A stretch of DNA of 41,762 nucleotides from Oligoflexales bacterium (GCA_023301565.1 JALZUO010000099.1:1-41762), one strand, 5' to 3'. Numbered from the stretch's first letter, positions 25,888 to 36,133 are shown. Numbers and translations: made by a program. The notes: a model not told the origin generated them from the sequence alone.

Positions 25888-27614
25888 ACGAACAACAACG
25901 CTTAATGTTAGGGGTAGGGCTTTGCATTCTTTTTTGGTTTGGATACACAAAGTATTTAGAGAATCGTTATCCAGATTTTAATAAAAGTAAATCAGCTCAA
26001 GTAGCAGGTTCAGAAGAAGCCGGGGGCCCCACGGGTTCTCCTGAAAATTCAAAAGCTCAGATGGGCTCTATCGGCCAGGCTTTGTCAGGTGGCGTCGCTC
26101 AAGAAGGCTCCGGCTCCGGGCAAGTAAAGGCAGCTATACGAAGCTGGAGTAAAGAAAAGTCAACTTCAACGTTAGAAAAAGTTATTTTTCAGTTTAACCC
26201 TAACCGAGGTGGGATATCTTCGATTCAGCTGCGTGACTACCCAGCTGAAACTCAAAAAAACGAAGCTCAATCTTCAGCTCAATATAAAGAGCTGATAGAT
26301 GACGTGCTAAAGCTGCACCCTTTTATTCAATCAAACTCGGATGAAGAGATCGCGTTTAAAAATTTCTCGGCTGCAAAAAGGTCTGGGGCAGGCGTGGTTT
26401 ACGGCGCAACCGTCGATGCTTGGAAGTCTACGGTTGAGATTCAGCCGAACCAGGCTGGTTATGCAGCTGATATAAACGTTAGCTTTACCAACAATTCACC
26501 TCAGTCCAGGCCACTCGTCGCTGGGCTCCGCGTACAAGAAGCAGTTCGCAGAATGCCGAAAGCAGGCGGGCTCTTGTTTTCTTCGGCCATGTATGACGCC
26601 AAGTATTGGCAAGCACTGGTTCATGAGCAAGGCAACGATTACGACCGTGAAGATTTTGCAAAAGAGTGTAACCCTAAAAAAGCTAAAACTGCACGCTCAG
26701 AAATAGCTACGGAAAGCCAGGCTGAAGTGCAACTTGCTGGGTTTGACAGTAGGTATTTTGTAAAGCTAGTTCGGCCAGTAAGCGGAAAAACAGACCTTCG
26801 AATGGAAAGAAGTTATACTCCTACAGAAAAAAACTGCGTACTTAGCGCTATCTTAAAAAATGATCTTGGAAATGTTTCTTCTGGGCAGACGGTAGTTGTA
26901 AAGTATAAAGGTTATTTTGGTCCAAAAGATGACGGCGTAGTTGCCTCTGTCGACCCTGTGATGAACAGCGCAGTGCAAATGGGATGGTTTGCTTTTTTAG
27001 CAAAACCACTGCTGAAGATTCTTCGGATGTTCCATTCTTTTCTTGGTAACTGGGGATTTGCAATTATTTTGCTAACCGTGCTGCTTAAGCTGCTTTTCTT
27101 TCCGCTGACGAGGCAAGCTGCTGTTTCTGCGCATCACATGAAGAAGCTGCAGCCAGAGATGAAGCGCATCCAAGAGCTACACAAGGACGACCGCCAAAAG
27201 ATGCAGTCAGAGATGATGCAGCTTTACCGAACTCACAAGATAAACCCAGCTCAAGGCTGTTTGCCAATACTTCCAACCATCCCCGTGTTTCTAGCTTTTT
27301 GGCAAATGCAAATGTATGCAATCGACCTGCGCCAGGCGCCGTTTATCGGCTGGATCAAAGACCTTTCTCAGGCTGATCCTTATTATATAGCTCCGGTCCT
27401 GCTCGGTGTCTTGATGCTTGTTCAAATGCGTATGATGCCAAATGCCAGCGCTGATCCAATGCAAAAAAATATCATGATGATTATGCCGCTTGTATTTACC
27501 TTTGCGATGATTTCTTTGCCCGCAGGGCTTGTGGTTTACATGATTGCGAACACTTTGATTACGGTTACGCAGCAGCACTACATTCAGCGCAAACTCGCTG
27601 CTGCTGGATCTTAG
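25884..27614 (+). CDS. yidC: YidC/Oxa1 membrane protein insertase
   Basis: A 576-residue Gram-negative-type YidC. It has an N-terminal membrane segment (about 7-25), a Gly/Ser-rich linker (about 45-85), a large periplasmic beta domain (about 90-360) and the conserved insertase core. Core motifs include NWGFAIILLTVLLKLLFFPLT, the cytoplasmic hairpin MKKLQPEMKRIQELHKDDRQ, NPAQGCLPILPTIPVFLAFW, LRQAPFIGWIKDLS with DPYYIAPVLLGVLM, and the last pair of helices ending TLITVTQQHYIQRKL. It inserts membrane proteins with or without SecYEG. It starts at GTG 25884 overlapping yidD and is 15 bases before mnmE. Confidence 0.97.
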   Translation: MNEQQRLMLGVGLCILFWFGYTKYLENRYPDFNKSKSAQVAGSEEAGGPTGSPENSKAQMGSIGQALSGGVAQEGSGSGQVKAAIRSWSKEKSTSTLEKVIFQFNPNRGGISSIQLRDYPAETQKNEAQSSAQYKELIDDVLKLHPFIQSNSDEEIAFKNFSAAKRSGAGVVYGATVDAWKSTVEIQPNQAGYAADINVSFTNNSPQSRPLVAGLRVQEAVRRMPKAGGLLFSSAMYDAKYWQALVHEQGNDYDREDFAKECNPKKAKTARSEIATESQAEVQLAGFDSRYFVKLVRPVSGKTDLRMERSYTPTEKNCVLSAILKNDLGNVSSGQTVVVKYKGYFGPKDDGVVASVDPVMNSAVQMGWFAFLAKPLLKILRMFHSFLGNWGFAIILLTVLLKLLFFPLTRQAAVSAHHMKKLQPEMKRIQELHKDDRQKMQSEMMQLYRTHKINPAQGCLPILPTIPVFLAFWQMQMYAIDLRQAPFIGWIKDLSQADPYYIAPVLLGVLMLVQMRMMPNASADPMQKNIMMIMPLVFTFAMISLPAGLVVYMIANTLITVTQQHYIQRKLAAAGS

Positions 27615-27629
27615 AAGGCTCGTGAAGGG

Positions 27630-29018
27630 GTGAAGCAAGGACCTGGAATATTTGCTTTTGCTTCGGCCCCTTATGGTTATGCCGTTAGTCTTTTGCGTGT
27701 TTCAGGCGAGCGGGCATTCGCAGCTTGCATAGATGCAACAAGGCTACCCAGGGACTCACTGAAGTCGCGGCATGCTTACTATTGTAATTTTTATATCAAC
27801 GGCCAGGTTTTAGATGACGTGCTAGTCACGTTTTTCAAAGCTCCTCACAGTTACACAGGTGAGGATATGGTTGAGATTGGTTTTCATGGAAGCCCCGCCG
27901 TAGCTGCTGAGGCGACTAAATATTTTTTAGATCAAGGCCTACAGATGGCAGAGCCAGGCGAGTTTAGCCGGCGTGCTTTTCTTAATGGCAAAATAGATCT
28001 TGCACAGGCAGAAGGTGTGGCAGCACTTGTGGACGCACAAACGCTCACACAAGCTAAAGGCGCCAGAGAGCTTAGCACCGGAAGGTTTTCGGCTTATGTA
28101 GGTGCACTTAAGCAGCAGCTTTTAGGTTGCCTTGCACAGCTTGAGGCTGCAATGGATTTTCCGGATGAAGATGATACCAAGCACTTAAGCCTTGATGCGG
28201 TTCGCCCGACTTTAGAGGCTGTGTTGGTAAAAATTTCTGATTTGATTGATCAGTACAGAACGGGAAAGCAAATTCTTCACGGAATTAAAGTGGCTGTATT
28301 GGGGCCGCCGAATGCTGGAAAGTCTAGCCTGATCAATGCGCTTTTGGGAGAAGACAGGGTGCTGGTCTCTGAGGTTGCAGGCACAACACGTGACTACATT
28401 GAAGTGCCCCTAAAACTAAATGGTGAAATGTATTGGCTTTTAGACACTGCCGGCATTCGAGAGACAACTGATGCCATTGAATCTGCAGGCGTAGAGCTGT
28501 CTTGGAAGTGCGCTAAAAAAGCGGACCTAATTTTATTTTTAAGCGACATAAATCATGAAAAACAGTCCGACCCTTCTGATGATCTACTAAGCGAGCTGCG
28601 AGGTTCTTATGAGAGCCAAAAGCCTGTTTGGAACATAGGGACAAAAGCAGATTCTTTAGTGGGCATTTCAGCTGAGGACGCACAGAGGAAAACTAGTAAA
28701 TATAAATGTGTAGTGTCGACGAAAGACCTCGGAGGTCTAGACAGCCTTAAGGGCTTGCTGGCAAACTATGCCCGGTCCATCTTTCGCAGTGAAAATACAT
28801 CTGCGCAAATTGTTTTTACAGCAAGGCATCTGCACCACCTGTGCTCTGCTCGAGAGGCGCTTGAAAGGCTATTGCCTGAAAATGGTCCACTCCCAGCCGA
28901 AGAGATTCTTTCGTTCGAGCTTAGAGATGCGGGCAGGGAGCTTGCTAGTATCGTAGGTTCGATAGACAATGAAGAGGTTTTAGATAAAATTTTTTCTAGC
29001 TTTTGTTTGGGTAAATAA
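27630..29018 (+). CDS. mnmE: MnmE (TrmE), tRNA U34-modification GTPase
   Basis: A 462-residue GTPase that, with MnmG, modifies U34 of certain tRNAs (cmnm5U). The N-terminal folate-binding part has VSLLRVSGERAF and DDVLVTFFKAPHSYTGEDMVEI; then FSRRAFLNGKIDLAQAEGVA and LEAAMDFPDEDD. The G domain has GPPNAGKSSLINALL (G1), GTTRD (G2) and DTAGIRET (G3). The C-terminus ends F-C-L-G-K, the catalytic C-x-G-K of the family. It starts at GTG 27630 with GAAGGG just upstream. Its partner mnmG is not in the window. Confidence 0.97.
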   Translation: MKQGPGIFAFASAPYGYAVSLLRVSGERAFAACIDATRLPRDSLKSRHAYYCNFYINGQVLDDVLVTFFKAPHSYTGEDMVEIGFHGSPAVAAEATKYFLDQGLQMAEPGEFSRRAFLNGKIDLAQAEGVAALVDAQTLTQAKGARELSTGRFSAYVGALKQQLLGCLAQLEAAMDFPDEDDTKHLSLDAVRPTLEAVLVKISDLIDQYRTGKQILHGIKVAVLGPPNAGKSSLINALLGEDRVLVSEVAGTTRDYIEVPLKLNGEMYWLLDTAGIRETTDAIESAGVELSWKCAKKADLILFLSDINHEKQSDPSDDLLSELRGSYESQKPVWNIGTKADSLVGISAEDAQRKTSKYKCVVSTKDLGGLDSLKGLLANYARSIFRSENTSAQIVFTARHLHHLCSAREALERLLPENGPLPAEEILSFELRDAGRELASIVGSIDNEEVLDKIFSSFCLGK

Positions 29019-29113
29019 AAGTAAGTCCAAAGCCCCAAAAAAGAGAGCAGCCATGAAAGTCTTTGTTGCTCTTGGCTTGAAACAACTCAAGATATGAACT
29101 TAGAGAGTATAAA

Positions 29114-30763
29114 ATGGCTTCAGGAAAGTTAAGTTTTGGCACAGGTGGCATCCGCGGTATTCGTGGCTCAGGTGAAAATCAGTTCAATGAGCCAGTTGTT
29201 TTAAGGGTTGCTTATGGGCATGCTCGGTTTCTCCAGAAACAACATAGAAATATGAATGTGCAAAATCTAAAGTTTGCCATCGCGTTTGATGCTCGGCATA
29301 AGTCCAAAGAGTTTGCGCACCTTTATGCAAAAGTTTTTGCTGAGCAAGGTTTTGCTGTAAGACTTTTTACAGAGCCTAGACCAACTCCTTTTTTGTCTTA
29401 TTGGATAAAGAAAGAGAGTTGTGTCGGCGGAGTATGCATAACGGCTTCGCATAACCCGGCCGAGTATTCGGGTATCAAGGTTTATGGGTCTACGGGCGGC
29501 CAGGTTGTTGCGCCTGAAGACACACAGCTTGTTTCGGTGATCGAGTCTTTTGAGGGTGAAAAGCTTGACAGACCGCAAGAGCAGGCAGGTTTGGTCGAGT
29601 TTGTTGGTTCAGAAATGGACGGGCCCTACTTAAGTGCCGTATCTAGCGAGTTACCGCTAGAGGTAAAAGACCCCGGGTTTGACGTCGCCTTTACGGCTCT
29701 GCATGGCTGTGGGGGAGCGCTGTTTGAAAGACTTTACAAAAAGCAGTTTAAGCGAAAACTGCTTTTTGTCTGCGAGCAACAGGAGCCTAACGGCGATTTC
29801 CCAAGCGTTGTGCAGCCAAACCCAGAGGTTCGCTCTACGATGAAGCTTGTGGAAAAACTGGGTAAAGAAAAAAACTGCGAGCTAGTTTTGGCTACAGACG
29901 GTGATGGTGATCGCATTGGCTTTGCTGAGTGGGATAAAAGCAATGCAGACTATTGGTATCCTACCGGAAATGAAATCCTAGTGCTTTTAACAGATTTTTT
30001 GCTGGCTTCAAGAAAAAGAAAATCTGACGACGATTATTGCGTAAAGACCATTGTTTCTACCGAGCTTTTAAATCTTGTTGCAAAAAAACATGAGGTCAGC
30101 TGCGTAAGTACGCTTACAGGGTTCAAGTGGATTGTAGACTATATCGTAAAACAAAAAGATGAGCGTTTTATTTGTGGTGGCGAAGAGAGCTTTGGTTTTC
30201 TGCCGGGGCTCTCGGTTGCAGACAAAGATGGGATGTCCTCATTGGCTTTAATCGTGCAGCTTAAGATGCACTGTAGTGAACAAGGCTTTAGTATTCAGCA
30301 AAAAATGGAAAACATTTATACTGAACACGGATATTTTTTCGATCACGTAGATTCCAGAGTCTTTAAAACAGCTGATTCTCTAGCTCAAGTTAGTCAAGGG
30401 CTAGCAGCCCTTCGACAAAACCTTCCGGCTGTAATCGCTGGATATGAGGTGGAAAAGGTTTGGGATTTGCAAAACGACCAATATGGAGCCTGTGAATTGT
30501 CAGCAGGCGAAGGTGGGTTTGCCTTTGCAGGATCTTTGAATATGCCTGTTTCAAACGTGCTACAATTTTATCTAGCGAATGGTTCCAAAATCAGTATTAG
30601 ACCATCTGGCACTGAGCCAAAAATGAAGGTCTACTATTCTTTGCCCGATGCGATAGCAGGCGGAAACAAAGAGGTTTTGGGTGAGAAATTTGCAGACATT
30701 CAGTCACACGTTTGGTCGTTATTGGGAGACAGCCGGGATGATTCGCAAGGCGTTGGTAGTTGA
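29114..30763 (+). CDS. Phospho-sugar mutase (PGM2/PgcA-like phosphoglucomutase or phosphomannomutase)
   Basis: A 549-residue alpha-D-phosphohexomutase. The phosphoserine motif is CITASHNPAEYSGIKVYG (Ser112), the metal loop is ATDGDGDRIG (Asp262, 264, 266), the sugar loop is GGEESFGF, and the phosphate loop near the end is IRPSGTEPKMKVYYS. The length and the N-terminal FGTGGIRG opening are closer to the PGM2/PgcA group than to GlmM (about 450). It likely interconverts glucose- or mannose-1- and 6-phosphates for envelope sugars. It follows mnmE by 95 bases and its end overlaps the beta-barrel gene. Confidence 0.93.
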   Translation: MASGKLSFGTGGIRGIRGSGENQFNEPVVLRVAYGHARFLQKQHRNMNVQNLKFAIAFDARHKSKEFAHLYAKVFAEQGFAVRLFTEPRPTPFLSYWIKKESCVGGVCITASHNPAEYSGIKVYGSTGGQVVAPEDTQLVSVIESFEGEKLDRPQEQAGLVEFVGSEMDGPYLSAVSSELPLEVKDPGFDVAFTALHGCGGALFERLYKKQFKRKLLFVCEQQEPNGDFPSVVQPNPEVRSTMKLVEKLGKEKNCELVLATDGDGDRIGFAEWDKSNADYWYPTGNEILVLLTDFLLASRKRKSDDDYCVKTIVSTELLNLVAKKHEVSCVSTLTGFKWIVDYIVKQKDERFICGGEESFGFLPGLSVADKDGMSSLALIVQLKMHCSEQGFSIQQKMENIYTEHGYFFDHVDSRVFKTADSLAQVSQGLAALRQNLPAVIAGYEVEKVWDLQNDQYGACELSAGEGGFAFAGSLNMPVSNVLQFYLANGSKISIRPSGTEPKMKVYYSLPDAIAGGNKEVLGEKFADIQSHVWSLLGDSRDDSQGVGS

Positions 30764-31676
30764 GACTCTATTAGTTTTACTCATTGCTTCTTTAGGTTCC
30801 CCTTTGCATGCAGATAAGTATCGAAAAGCAGTTGAGGGAGCCGACAATGTTAAGAACAAAAGGTATCCAAAAGATAAGCGGTTTGAAATAGACTTGCAGG
30901 CTGGCGGTCTTTTAAATCAATCTTATATCCGCAGTTTTGCAATTGGTGGAAGTATTCAATACTTTTGGTCAGAGCGTTGGGGGCTAAGTTTAGATGGCCT
31001 GTATTATAGCAATAGCGATAAAGCCGAAAGAACCTGCATCGAAAACTTTTACAATGACTTTTACAATCGTATTGGTGCTGAGTGTTCACCTGAAGGCGAT
31101 AAAGCTGTAGCCCAGCAAGCTATGGTTGACGGGTACCAGGGCGTAACGCCAGACCCTGACGGGACAGGCGGACCACTTTCAAACCCTCGGCCGACTATGG
31201 GCCCTGCATATGTTCCTATTAGAGAAAACACTTTTTCTATTGGCCTAAACGCAATCTGGGCGCCTATTTACGGCAAACAGCTTATGTTCTTGTCGCAAAC
31301 AAACTACTTTGACGTTTACTTTTTGTTTGGTGGCGGGGTTTCGTTGAGTAACTTCTACAAAAAACAAAGCGAGGTTCCAGGTACTGGTCAAAAGTACCGG
31401 TTAACAGCGGGCCAGGTTCCAGATGCCCCTCCTGCTGACGGTGTTGCTGATGTAGGTGTTGATGCTTCTCAGACCGAGCTTTACGGCATCGATGGCAGGC
31501 CTAAAGTTGAAAAAGAAACAAACATATTCATCAATCTTGGTATTGGGCAAAAGTACCACTTTGCCAAAAAGTTTCATGTAAAGTTTGAGCTAAGAAACTT
31601 TACAACTTTAGGTTTTGGTGAGTCTGGGATTGCAAACAACCTGAAGATTATTGCCGGCGTAGGTATGCGGCTGTAG
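30738..31676 (+). CDS. Outer-membrane beta-barrel protein
   Basis: A 312-residue protein with a signal peptide (ALVVETLLVLLIASLGSPLHA, cleavage after about 26). The mature part shows alternating aromatic and glycine-rich strands: FEIDLQAGGLLNQSY, SIQYFWSERWGLSLDGLYYS, NTFSIGLNAIWAPIYGK, FDVYFLFGGGVSLS, FINLGIGQKYHF and a final KIIAGVGMRL, typical of a small outer-membrane barrel. Similar proteins occur in myxobacteria-like Gram-negatives. A 60-residue Pro/Gly/Asp-rich loop region lies in the middle. ATG 30738 has GGGAG nine bases upstream and is preferred over an ATG at 30681; the gene overlaps the mutase end by 26 bases. Confidence 0.8.
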   Translation: MIRKALVVETLLVLLIASLGSPLHADKYRKAVEGADNVKNKRYPKDKRFEIDLQAGGLLNQSYIRSFAIGGSIQYFWSERWGLSLDGLYYSNSDKAERTCIENFYNDFYNRIGAECSPEGDKAVAQQAMVDGYQGVTPDPDGTGGPLSNPRPTMGPAYVPIRENTFSIGLNAIWAPIYGKQLMFLSQTNYFDVYFLFGGGVSLSNFYKKQSEVPGTGQKYRLTAGQVPDAPPADGVADVGVDASQTELYGIDGRPKVEKETNIFINLGIGQKYHFAKKFHVKFELRNFTTLGFGESGIANNLKIIAGVGMRL

Positions 31677-31696
31677 CTGTAGGTTAAGATAAAAGA

Positions 31697-31726
31697 AAAA
31701 ACGAGCCGCGTCTGCGGCTCGTTTTT
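31697..31726. terminator. Strong bidirectional terminator between beta-barrel gene and ssb
   Basis: A 13-bp stem, AAAAACGAGCCGC (31697-31709) with GCGGCTCGTTTTT (31714-31726), has a 4-base loop and a T-rich tail on the plus strand and an A/T flank giving T on the minus strand. It fits both convergent genes. Confidence 0.9.
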
Positions 31727-31762
31727 GTTTCTACATCTTGTTTTTAAAATACGGCCTGAGAC

Positions 31763-32236
31763 CTAAAATGGGATGTCATCTAGGCTGTCGGTACCCATGT
31801 TTGGCATAGGAGCAGGAGCTCCACCCGAAGGTGCGCCGCCGCCAAAACCGCTAGGGTCGCCATGGTTTTGCTGTTGGTTTGATTGATCACGGTTTGCTCC
31901 GCCTGCGTTACCGCCAAGAAACAATACGCTTTGTGCAACAACTTCAGTTGTGTAACGCTTGTTGCCGTTTTGATCTTCCCAGCTTCTGGTTTGCAAACGA
32001 CCGTCTACATATACCTGCCGGCCTTTGCCAAGATACTTGTTGCAGTTTTCAGCTTGCTTGCTCCAAACGACAACGCGGTGCCAGGTGGTTTGTGGCTCTC
32101 TTTCGCCAGCAGCATTCAAGCGGTTTTCCGTTGTTGCAACGCTTAGCGTGCACACAGCTGTTTGGTTTTGGGTGTAGCGAAGCTCTGGGTCTTGCCCGAG
32201 GTTGCCGATGAGTTGTACGCGATTTAAACTTGCCAT
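31763..32236 (-). CDS. ssb: Single-stranded DNA-binding protein
   Basis: A 157-residue SSB. The OB fold begins MASLNRVQLIGNLGQDPELRY and continues through TTWHRVVVWSKQAENCNKYLGKGRQVYVDGRL and the strand WEDQNGNKRYTTEVVAQSVLFL. A Gly/Gln/Pro-rich linker (about 112-150) leads to the acidic tip DSLDDIPF, which recruits repair and replication partners. AAGGAG nine bases before the ATG gives a firm start. It is divergent from smc; the 241-base gap between them has a possible -10 TAGAAT (32392-32397) for smc but no clear -35. Confidence 0.97.
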   Translation of the reverse strand: MASLNRVQLIGNLGQDPELRYTQNQTAVCTLSVATTENRLNAAGEREPQTTWHRVVVWSKQAENCNKYLGKGRQVYVDGRLQTRSWEDQNGNKRYTTEVVAQSVLFLGGNAGGANRDQSNQQQNHGDPSGFGGGAPSGGAPAPMPNMGTDSLDDIPF

Positions 32237-32477
32237 TCGTTCTTACTCCTTAGTGAATTGGTTCATCAAAACAAGTCAGCGCAGAGCGTACCAGGACCGC
32301 CATAGGGACGCGAGTGACAATTAAAATGCACATATTTTAGTCAGATTAAACTCTAGGCTGAAAATCGCCAAGAAATAGATGCGTTTTTATGTAGAATACC
32401 GAGAAGTTCGGTTTTCTTTAGGGAACGCCTGAGATAACGTGTAACCACTTAATAAGACTAGTCAGGAAGAGCAGTCA

Positions 32478-35400
32478 GTGCATTTAGAAAAGATATGCAT
32501 CAATGGATTTAAATCCTTTGCGGACCCAGTAGAACTTGAGTTCGATAAGGGTGTTACAGGTATTGTTGGGCCCAATGGTTCGGGCAAGTCCAATGTTATT
32601 GATGCTGTGCGCTGGGTTATGGGTGAGCAAAACGCTAAGACGCTGCGTGGCGAAAAAGGCACCGATATTATTTTTGCTGGATCTACCAAGCGCAAGCAAC
32701 TTGGAATGGCCGAAGTAACCCTGGTCTTTAATAATGCAGATAGCTCAGCCTTCTGCCCACCTGAATATCAGCACGAGTCTGCGATACGACTCACGCGAAG
32801 GATCTACCAAGACGGCGTCCGTGAGTATTTAATCAACGGAAAAAACTGCCGCCTCAAAGACATTATAGGCTTTTTTACGGCCACCGGTTTAGGTGGGCGA
32901 TCTTATTCGATGATCCAACAGGGCCAAGTCGACCGGATCTTACAGGCTAAGCCAGAAGATATTCGTCTCATCTTAGAAGAAGCTGCTGGAACCATGGTGT
33001 TTCGCAAGCGCCGGGAAGAGGCGGAGACTAAGCTTAGGCAAACCGAGGAGAACCTTGCGCGGATCAGCGATATTTTACGCGAGATCCACAAGCAAAAAGC
33101 TGTCTTGCAAAAACAAGCAAGTAAGGCGATGGAATACCGTGAATCATCCATAGAGTTAAAAGAAAGAGAAACCTCTTACCTGCTCCACCAGTTTCATAAG
33201 CACGACACTGACAGGACTAAGGCAGAGCAATCAATTGAAGAAGCGACCCAAGGTCAATCGACTAGCCTTGCCCGGATTGAAGAACTCGAAGCAGACCTTT
33301 TAAAGGTTCAAGAAGAAATAGAAAAAGCAGACCCTGGCCTCAGGCATATGCAAGAAAAGATTTCTTTAATCCGTGAGCAGATTGCACGGGCTGAAAACAC
33401 CATTCAAAATTCAGATAAGAACGTAGCCGAGCACGACGGCCGGCTTGTCGAGATAGCTGAATCTCTTATCCAAGAGCAGGCGGATTTTGAGGTTTTACAG
33501 TCACAGTTACAGTCGAGCGAAGAAGAAAACGCTGCGGCGGGCGCCGAAACAGGCGAACTTGAAAAGATCTTGGCTGAAGTGCAAAAACAAGTCGATATGA
33601 TCGATGAGCGCAAGCAGGTTTTTCAAGAAAAGCTAGAAGATTTTGACGACGAGCTTTCAAACTTACACAGGCTGATAGAAAGCAACAAGGTTCGCCAAGA
33701 GTCCATAGAAAAAGAATTCGAAAAAAACGCAGAACAAAAAACCTTGGCCGACCAGAAACTAACTGCAATTAAGCAGGAGCAAGGTCAGCTACAGATCCTT
33801 TTAGATGCTGCTGAGTTAAAGGTTGCTTCAGAAAAAAAAGGAATTGAAAAAGACCTTTTCCGTAAAAGAGAACTCAAAGACAAGCTAGAAAAAGACCAGG
33901 AGTCTCACAGCGAGATTCTAGCTACTTTAGGCACAGCAAAAGAAAACTATATCACCATCAAATCAAGGATGGCAGCGCTTCAAGACCAGCTAACTGACGC
34001 CGAAGGCCCGGCGCAAATCGCATCTCTTGTAAAAGAGCATGGAAGTACTGGGTTTGATTTTCTAGGTGTATTGACTGAAAAAATCAGTTTTGAAGACAGC
34101 TACCAAGAACTATCAATGCGGGCCCGAAAGGTTTTAGAAAAATGGCTTGAACGTGTTATCTTACCGACCGCACAAGACCTTGCTGGTTTTCTTGAGTTTA
34201 CAAAAAACCAGGATGCTGGTGGGTTTGCTTTTTCGTGTTTAGAAGATATTTCTGAAATCAACTCATCTTGGACAGACTGGGCCAGTAGGTTTGACCTGCA
34301 AGAGCTTAGCGGGTTTATTCGCTTAAAAGATGCAAAGCTAAACAAGCTTTTGGCTACGATTTTTTATTCTTCAGACCTGCAGCTAAACCCAGAGGTTCTC
34401 AAGTCGCTTCCGCAAGGAGCGGTCCTTGTTACAGCTGGCGGTATGGTTTGTAGTGGTAGTACCGGAGACGGGTTTATTGCAAAAAAAGATGCTGGTGACT
34501 CTCTCATTCAGATGCAGGCGAAGCTCAACAAGCTTGAAAAACAGTTTAAAGCAGGGCAGACCGAAGTGGCAGAGGTGCAAAGCAAGTTAGATGCTCTAAC
34601 CTCGGAGATGTCAGAGAATAGGACCGAGCTTTCCGGGCTTGATGACTTCTTGCAAAATCAAAACCAAGGTGTGGTCTCCGTCTTGACAGAGCTTGAGGGT
34701 TTGCGTCAACAAGAGGATTTCAAGCGCCAGACTTTGTTTCAATCGGAAACGCAGCTTGTTGACTGTGATCAAACCGACCGCGACCTTCAAAAAGAAAAAG
34801 AAGAGTTAAAAAAAGCACTAGTTGAACTGCAAAACGAACTGTCAGAAGCCAAGCAAGAGCGCGAGCACCTGCTCTTTCAGATGGAAGAGGTTGAGTCAGA
34901 AAAAGACGGCATCTGGAAGTCGCACTCTGATCAAAGAGATGCTTACACAAGAAAAAAAGCTCGCGCGGAAGCAATGCAAGAGAGCCTGACGAATACAAAG
35001 ACGCAGTCAGAGCGCATGCAGAAAGCTCTCGATAGACGATATGAAGAACGATCTAGGCTTGAGTTTCAAATTGCTAAGGTCAAAGAAGATAAAGAAACTG
35101 CTAGTAGCGAAATCAAAGGCTACCTTCTCGAAAGAGAAGAGCTTGAATCAGTGTTTGCAGCAAAGCGTGAAGAAAACTCTGAGCTTATCACTAGGCAAAG
35201 AGAGTTGGATACAGAGCTTCGCAAGCTACATGCTGAACAGTCTAAAGTGCAAAAAGCTTTAAACGAACACCAGATTAAAATCGAAAAAGCTAAAAGTAGT
35301 ATTGAGTCCCTCTCAGAGCAGGCCGTAGAAAAGTATCAAATTGAAGATCTTTTGCTTGTATCGTTTTCTGAAGTTGAGGGTTACGACTACTCCGGTGAAG

Positions 35401-36125
35401 CTAAAGCTGTTGCGAGGCTCAGAGGAAAGCTAGATAAGATTGGCCCGATCAACATGATGGCCATCGATGAGTTTGATAAACTCTCTGAGCGTGAAACCTT
35501 TATTTTCCGTAACCGCGAAGAAATCCTTAAAAGCATCGATCTTTTGATGGTAGCTATCCGAGAGATAGAACAAACCTCTAAAGACAAGTTTTTGGTGATC
35601 TTTCATACGATCAACCACGAATTTGGCCAGCTCTTTCCTATTTTGTTTCCTTCGGGCGAGGCGCGTCTGCAGCTTACAGAGCCAGAAGATCCGCTCAATA
35701 GCGGCGTAGAAATTCTTTGTAGGTTACCTGGTAAGAAAATGCAGCGATTGAACATGTTCTCCGGGGGAGAAAAAGCTCTCACAGCCATGGCCCTTATTTT
35801 TGGCCTGTTAAAAACGAAGCCTACGCCATTTTGCTTTTTGGATGAGGTTGACGCTGCACTAGATGAGGCAAACGTTGCCCGCTATAACAAAGTTCTTTTG
35901 GCTTTGGCCTCTAGGTTTCAGTTTATTGTTATTACGCATAGACGTAGAACGATGGAAGTTTTAGACACCTTGTACGGCGTAACTATGCAAGAGCCGGGTG
36001 TTTCTAAACTAGTGGGTGTGAATATGAATGCCGATCTTCCGGCGCACCTGCAAAAAGCGTTCAAACCGGGAACTGGACCTGCAAACCGCAGGCCTGAGGG
36101 TGCCCAAGGCGCTACGGCAGGTTAA
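32478..36125 (+). CDS. smc: SMC chromosome segregation ATPase
   Basis: A 1215-residue SMC. The head begins MHLEKICINGFKSFADPVEL and has Walker A GPNGSGKSN (31-39); the first coiled coil is about 170-500, the hinge about 510-640 (LVKEHGSTGFDFLGVLTEKI ... GAVLVTAGGMVCSG), the second coil about 690-1010, and the C-terminal head has MFSGGEKALTAMALIF (signature) and FCFLDEVDAALDEANV (Walker B). The signature reads F-S-G-G-E rather than the common L-S-G-G-E. It starts at GTG 32478, with AGGAAGAG about 6 bases upstream. ScpA and ScpB partners are not in this window. It converges with the lytic transglycosylase gene 8 bases away. Confidence 0.97.
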   Translation: MHLEKICINGFKSFADPVELEFDKGVTGIVGPNGSGKSNVIDAVRWVMGEQNAKTLRGEKGTDIIFAGSTKRKQLGMAEVTLVFNNADSSAFCPPEYQHESAIRLTRRIYQDGVREYLINGKNCRLKDIIGFFTATGLGGRSYSMIQQGQVDRILQAKPEDIRLILEEAAGTMVFRKRREEAETKLRQTEENLARISDILREIHKQKAVLQKQASKAMEYRESSIELKERETSYLLHQFHKHDTDRTKAEQSIEEATQGQSTSLARIEELEADLLKVQEEIEKADPGLRHMQEKISLIREQIARAENTIQNSDKNVAEHDGRLVEIAESLIQEQADFEVLQSQLQSSEEENAAAGAETGELEKILAEVQKQVDMIDERKQVFQEKLEDFDDELSNLHRLIESNKVRQESIEKEFEKNAEQKTLADQKLTAIKQEQGQLQILLDAAELKVASEKKGIEKDLFRKRELKDKLEKDQESHSEILATLGTAKENYITIKSRMAALQDQLTDAEGPAQIASLVKEHGSTGFDFLGVLTEKISFEDSYQELSMRARKVLEKWLERVILPTAQDLAGFLEFTKNQDAGGFAFSCLEDISEINSSWTDWASRFDLQELSGFIRLKDAKLNKLLATIFYSSDLQLNPEVLKSLPQGAVLVTAGGMVCSGSTGDGFIAKKDAGDSLIQMQAKLNKLEKQFKAGQTEVAEVQSKLDALTSEMSENRTELSGLDDFLQNQNQGVVSVLTELEGLRQQEDFKRQTLFQSETQLVDCDQTDRDLQKEKEELKKALVELQNELSEAKQEREHLLFQMEEVESEKDGIWKSHSDQRDAYTRKKARAEAMQESLTNTKTQSERMQKALDRRYEERSRLEFQIAKVKEDKETASSEIKGYLLEREELESVFAAKREENSELITRQRELDTELRKLHAEQSKVQKALNEHQIKIEKAKSSIESLSEQAVEKYQIEDLLLVSFSEVEGYDYSGEAKAVARLRGKLDKIGPINMMAIDEFDKLSERETFIFRNREEILKSIDLLMVAIREIEQTSKDKFLVIFHTINHEFGQLFPILFPSGEARLQLTEPEDPLNSGVEILCRLPGKKMQRLNMFSGGEKALTAMALIFGLLKTKPTPFCFLDEVDAALDEANVARYNKVLLALASRFQFIVITHRRRTMEVLDTLYGVTMQEPGVSKLVGVNMNADLPAHLQKAFKPGTGPANRRPEGAQGATAG

Positions 36126-36133
36126 GGCTGGCT

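Noticed and set aside
32398-32420. Small hairpin ACCGA/TCGGT followed by T-rich sequence before smc
   Set aside because: The stem is only five bases and the position is upstream of smc in the leader; too weak to call an attenuator.
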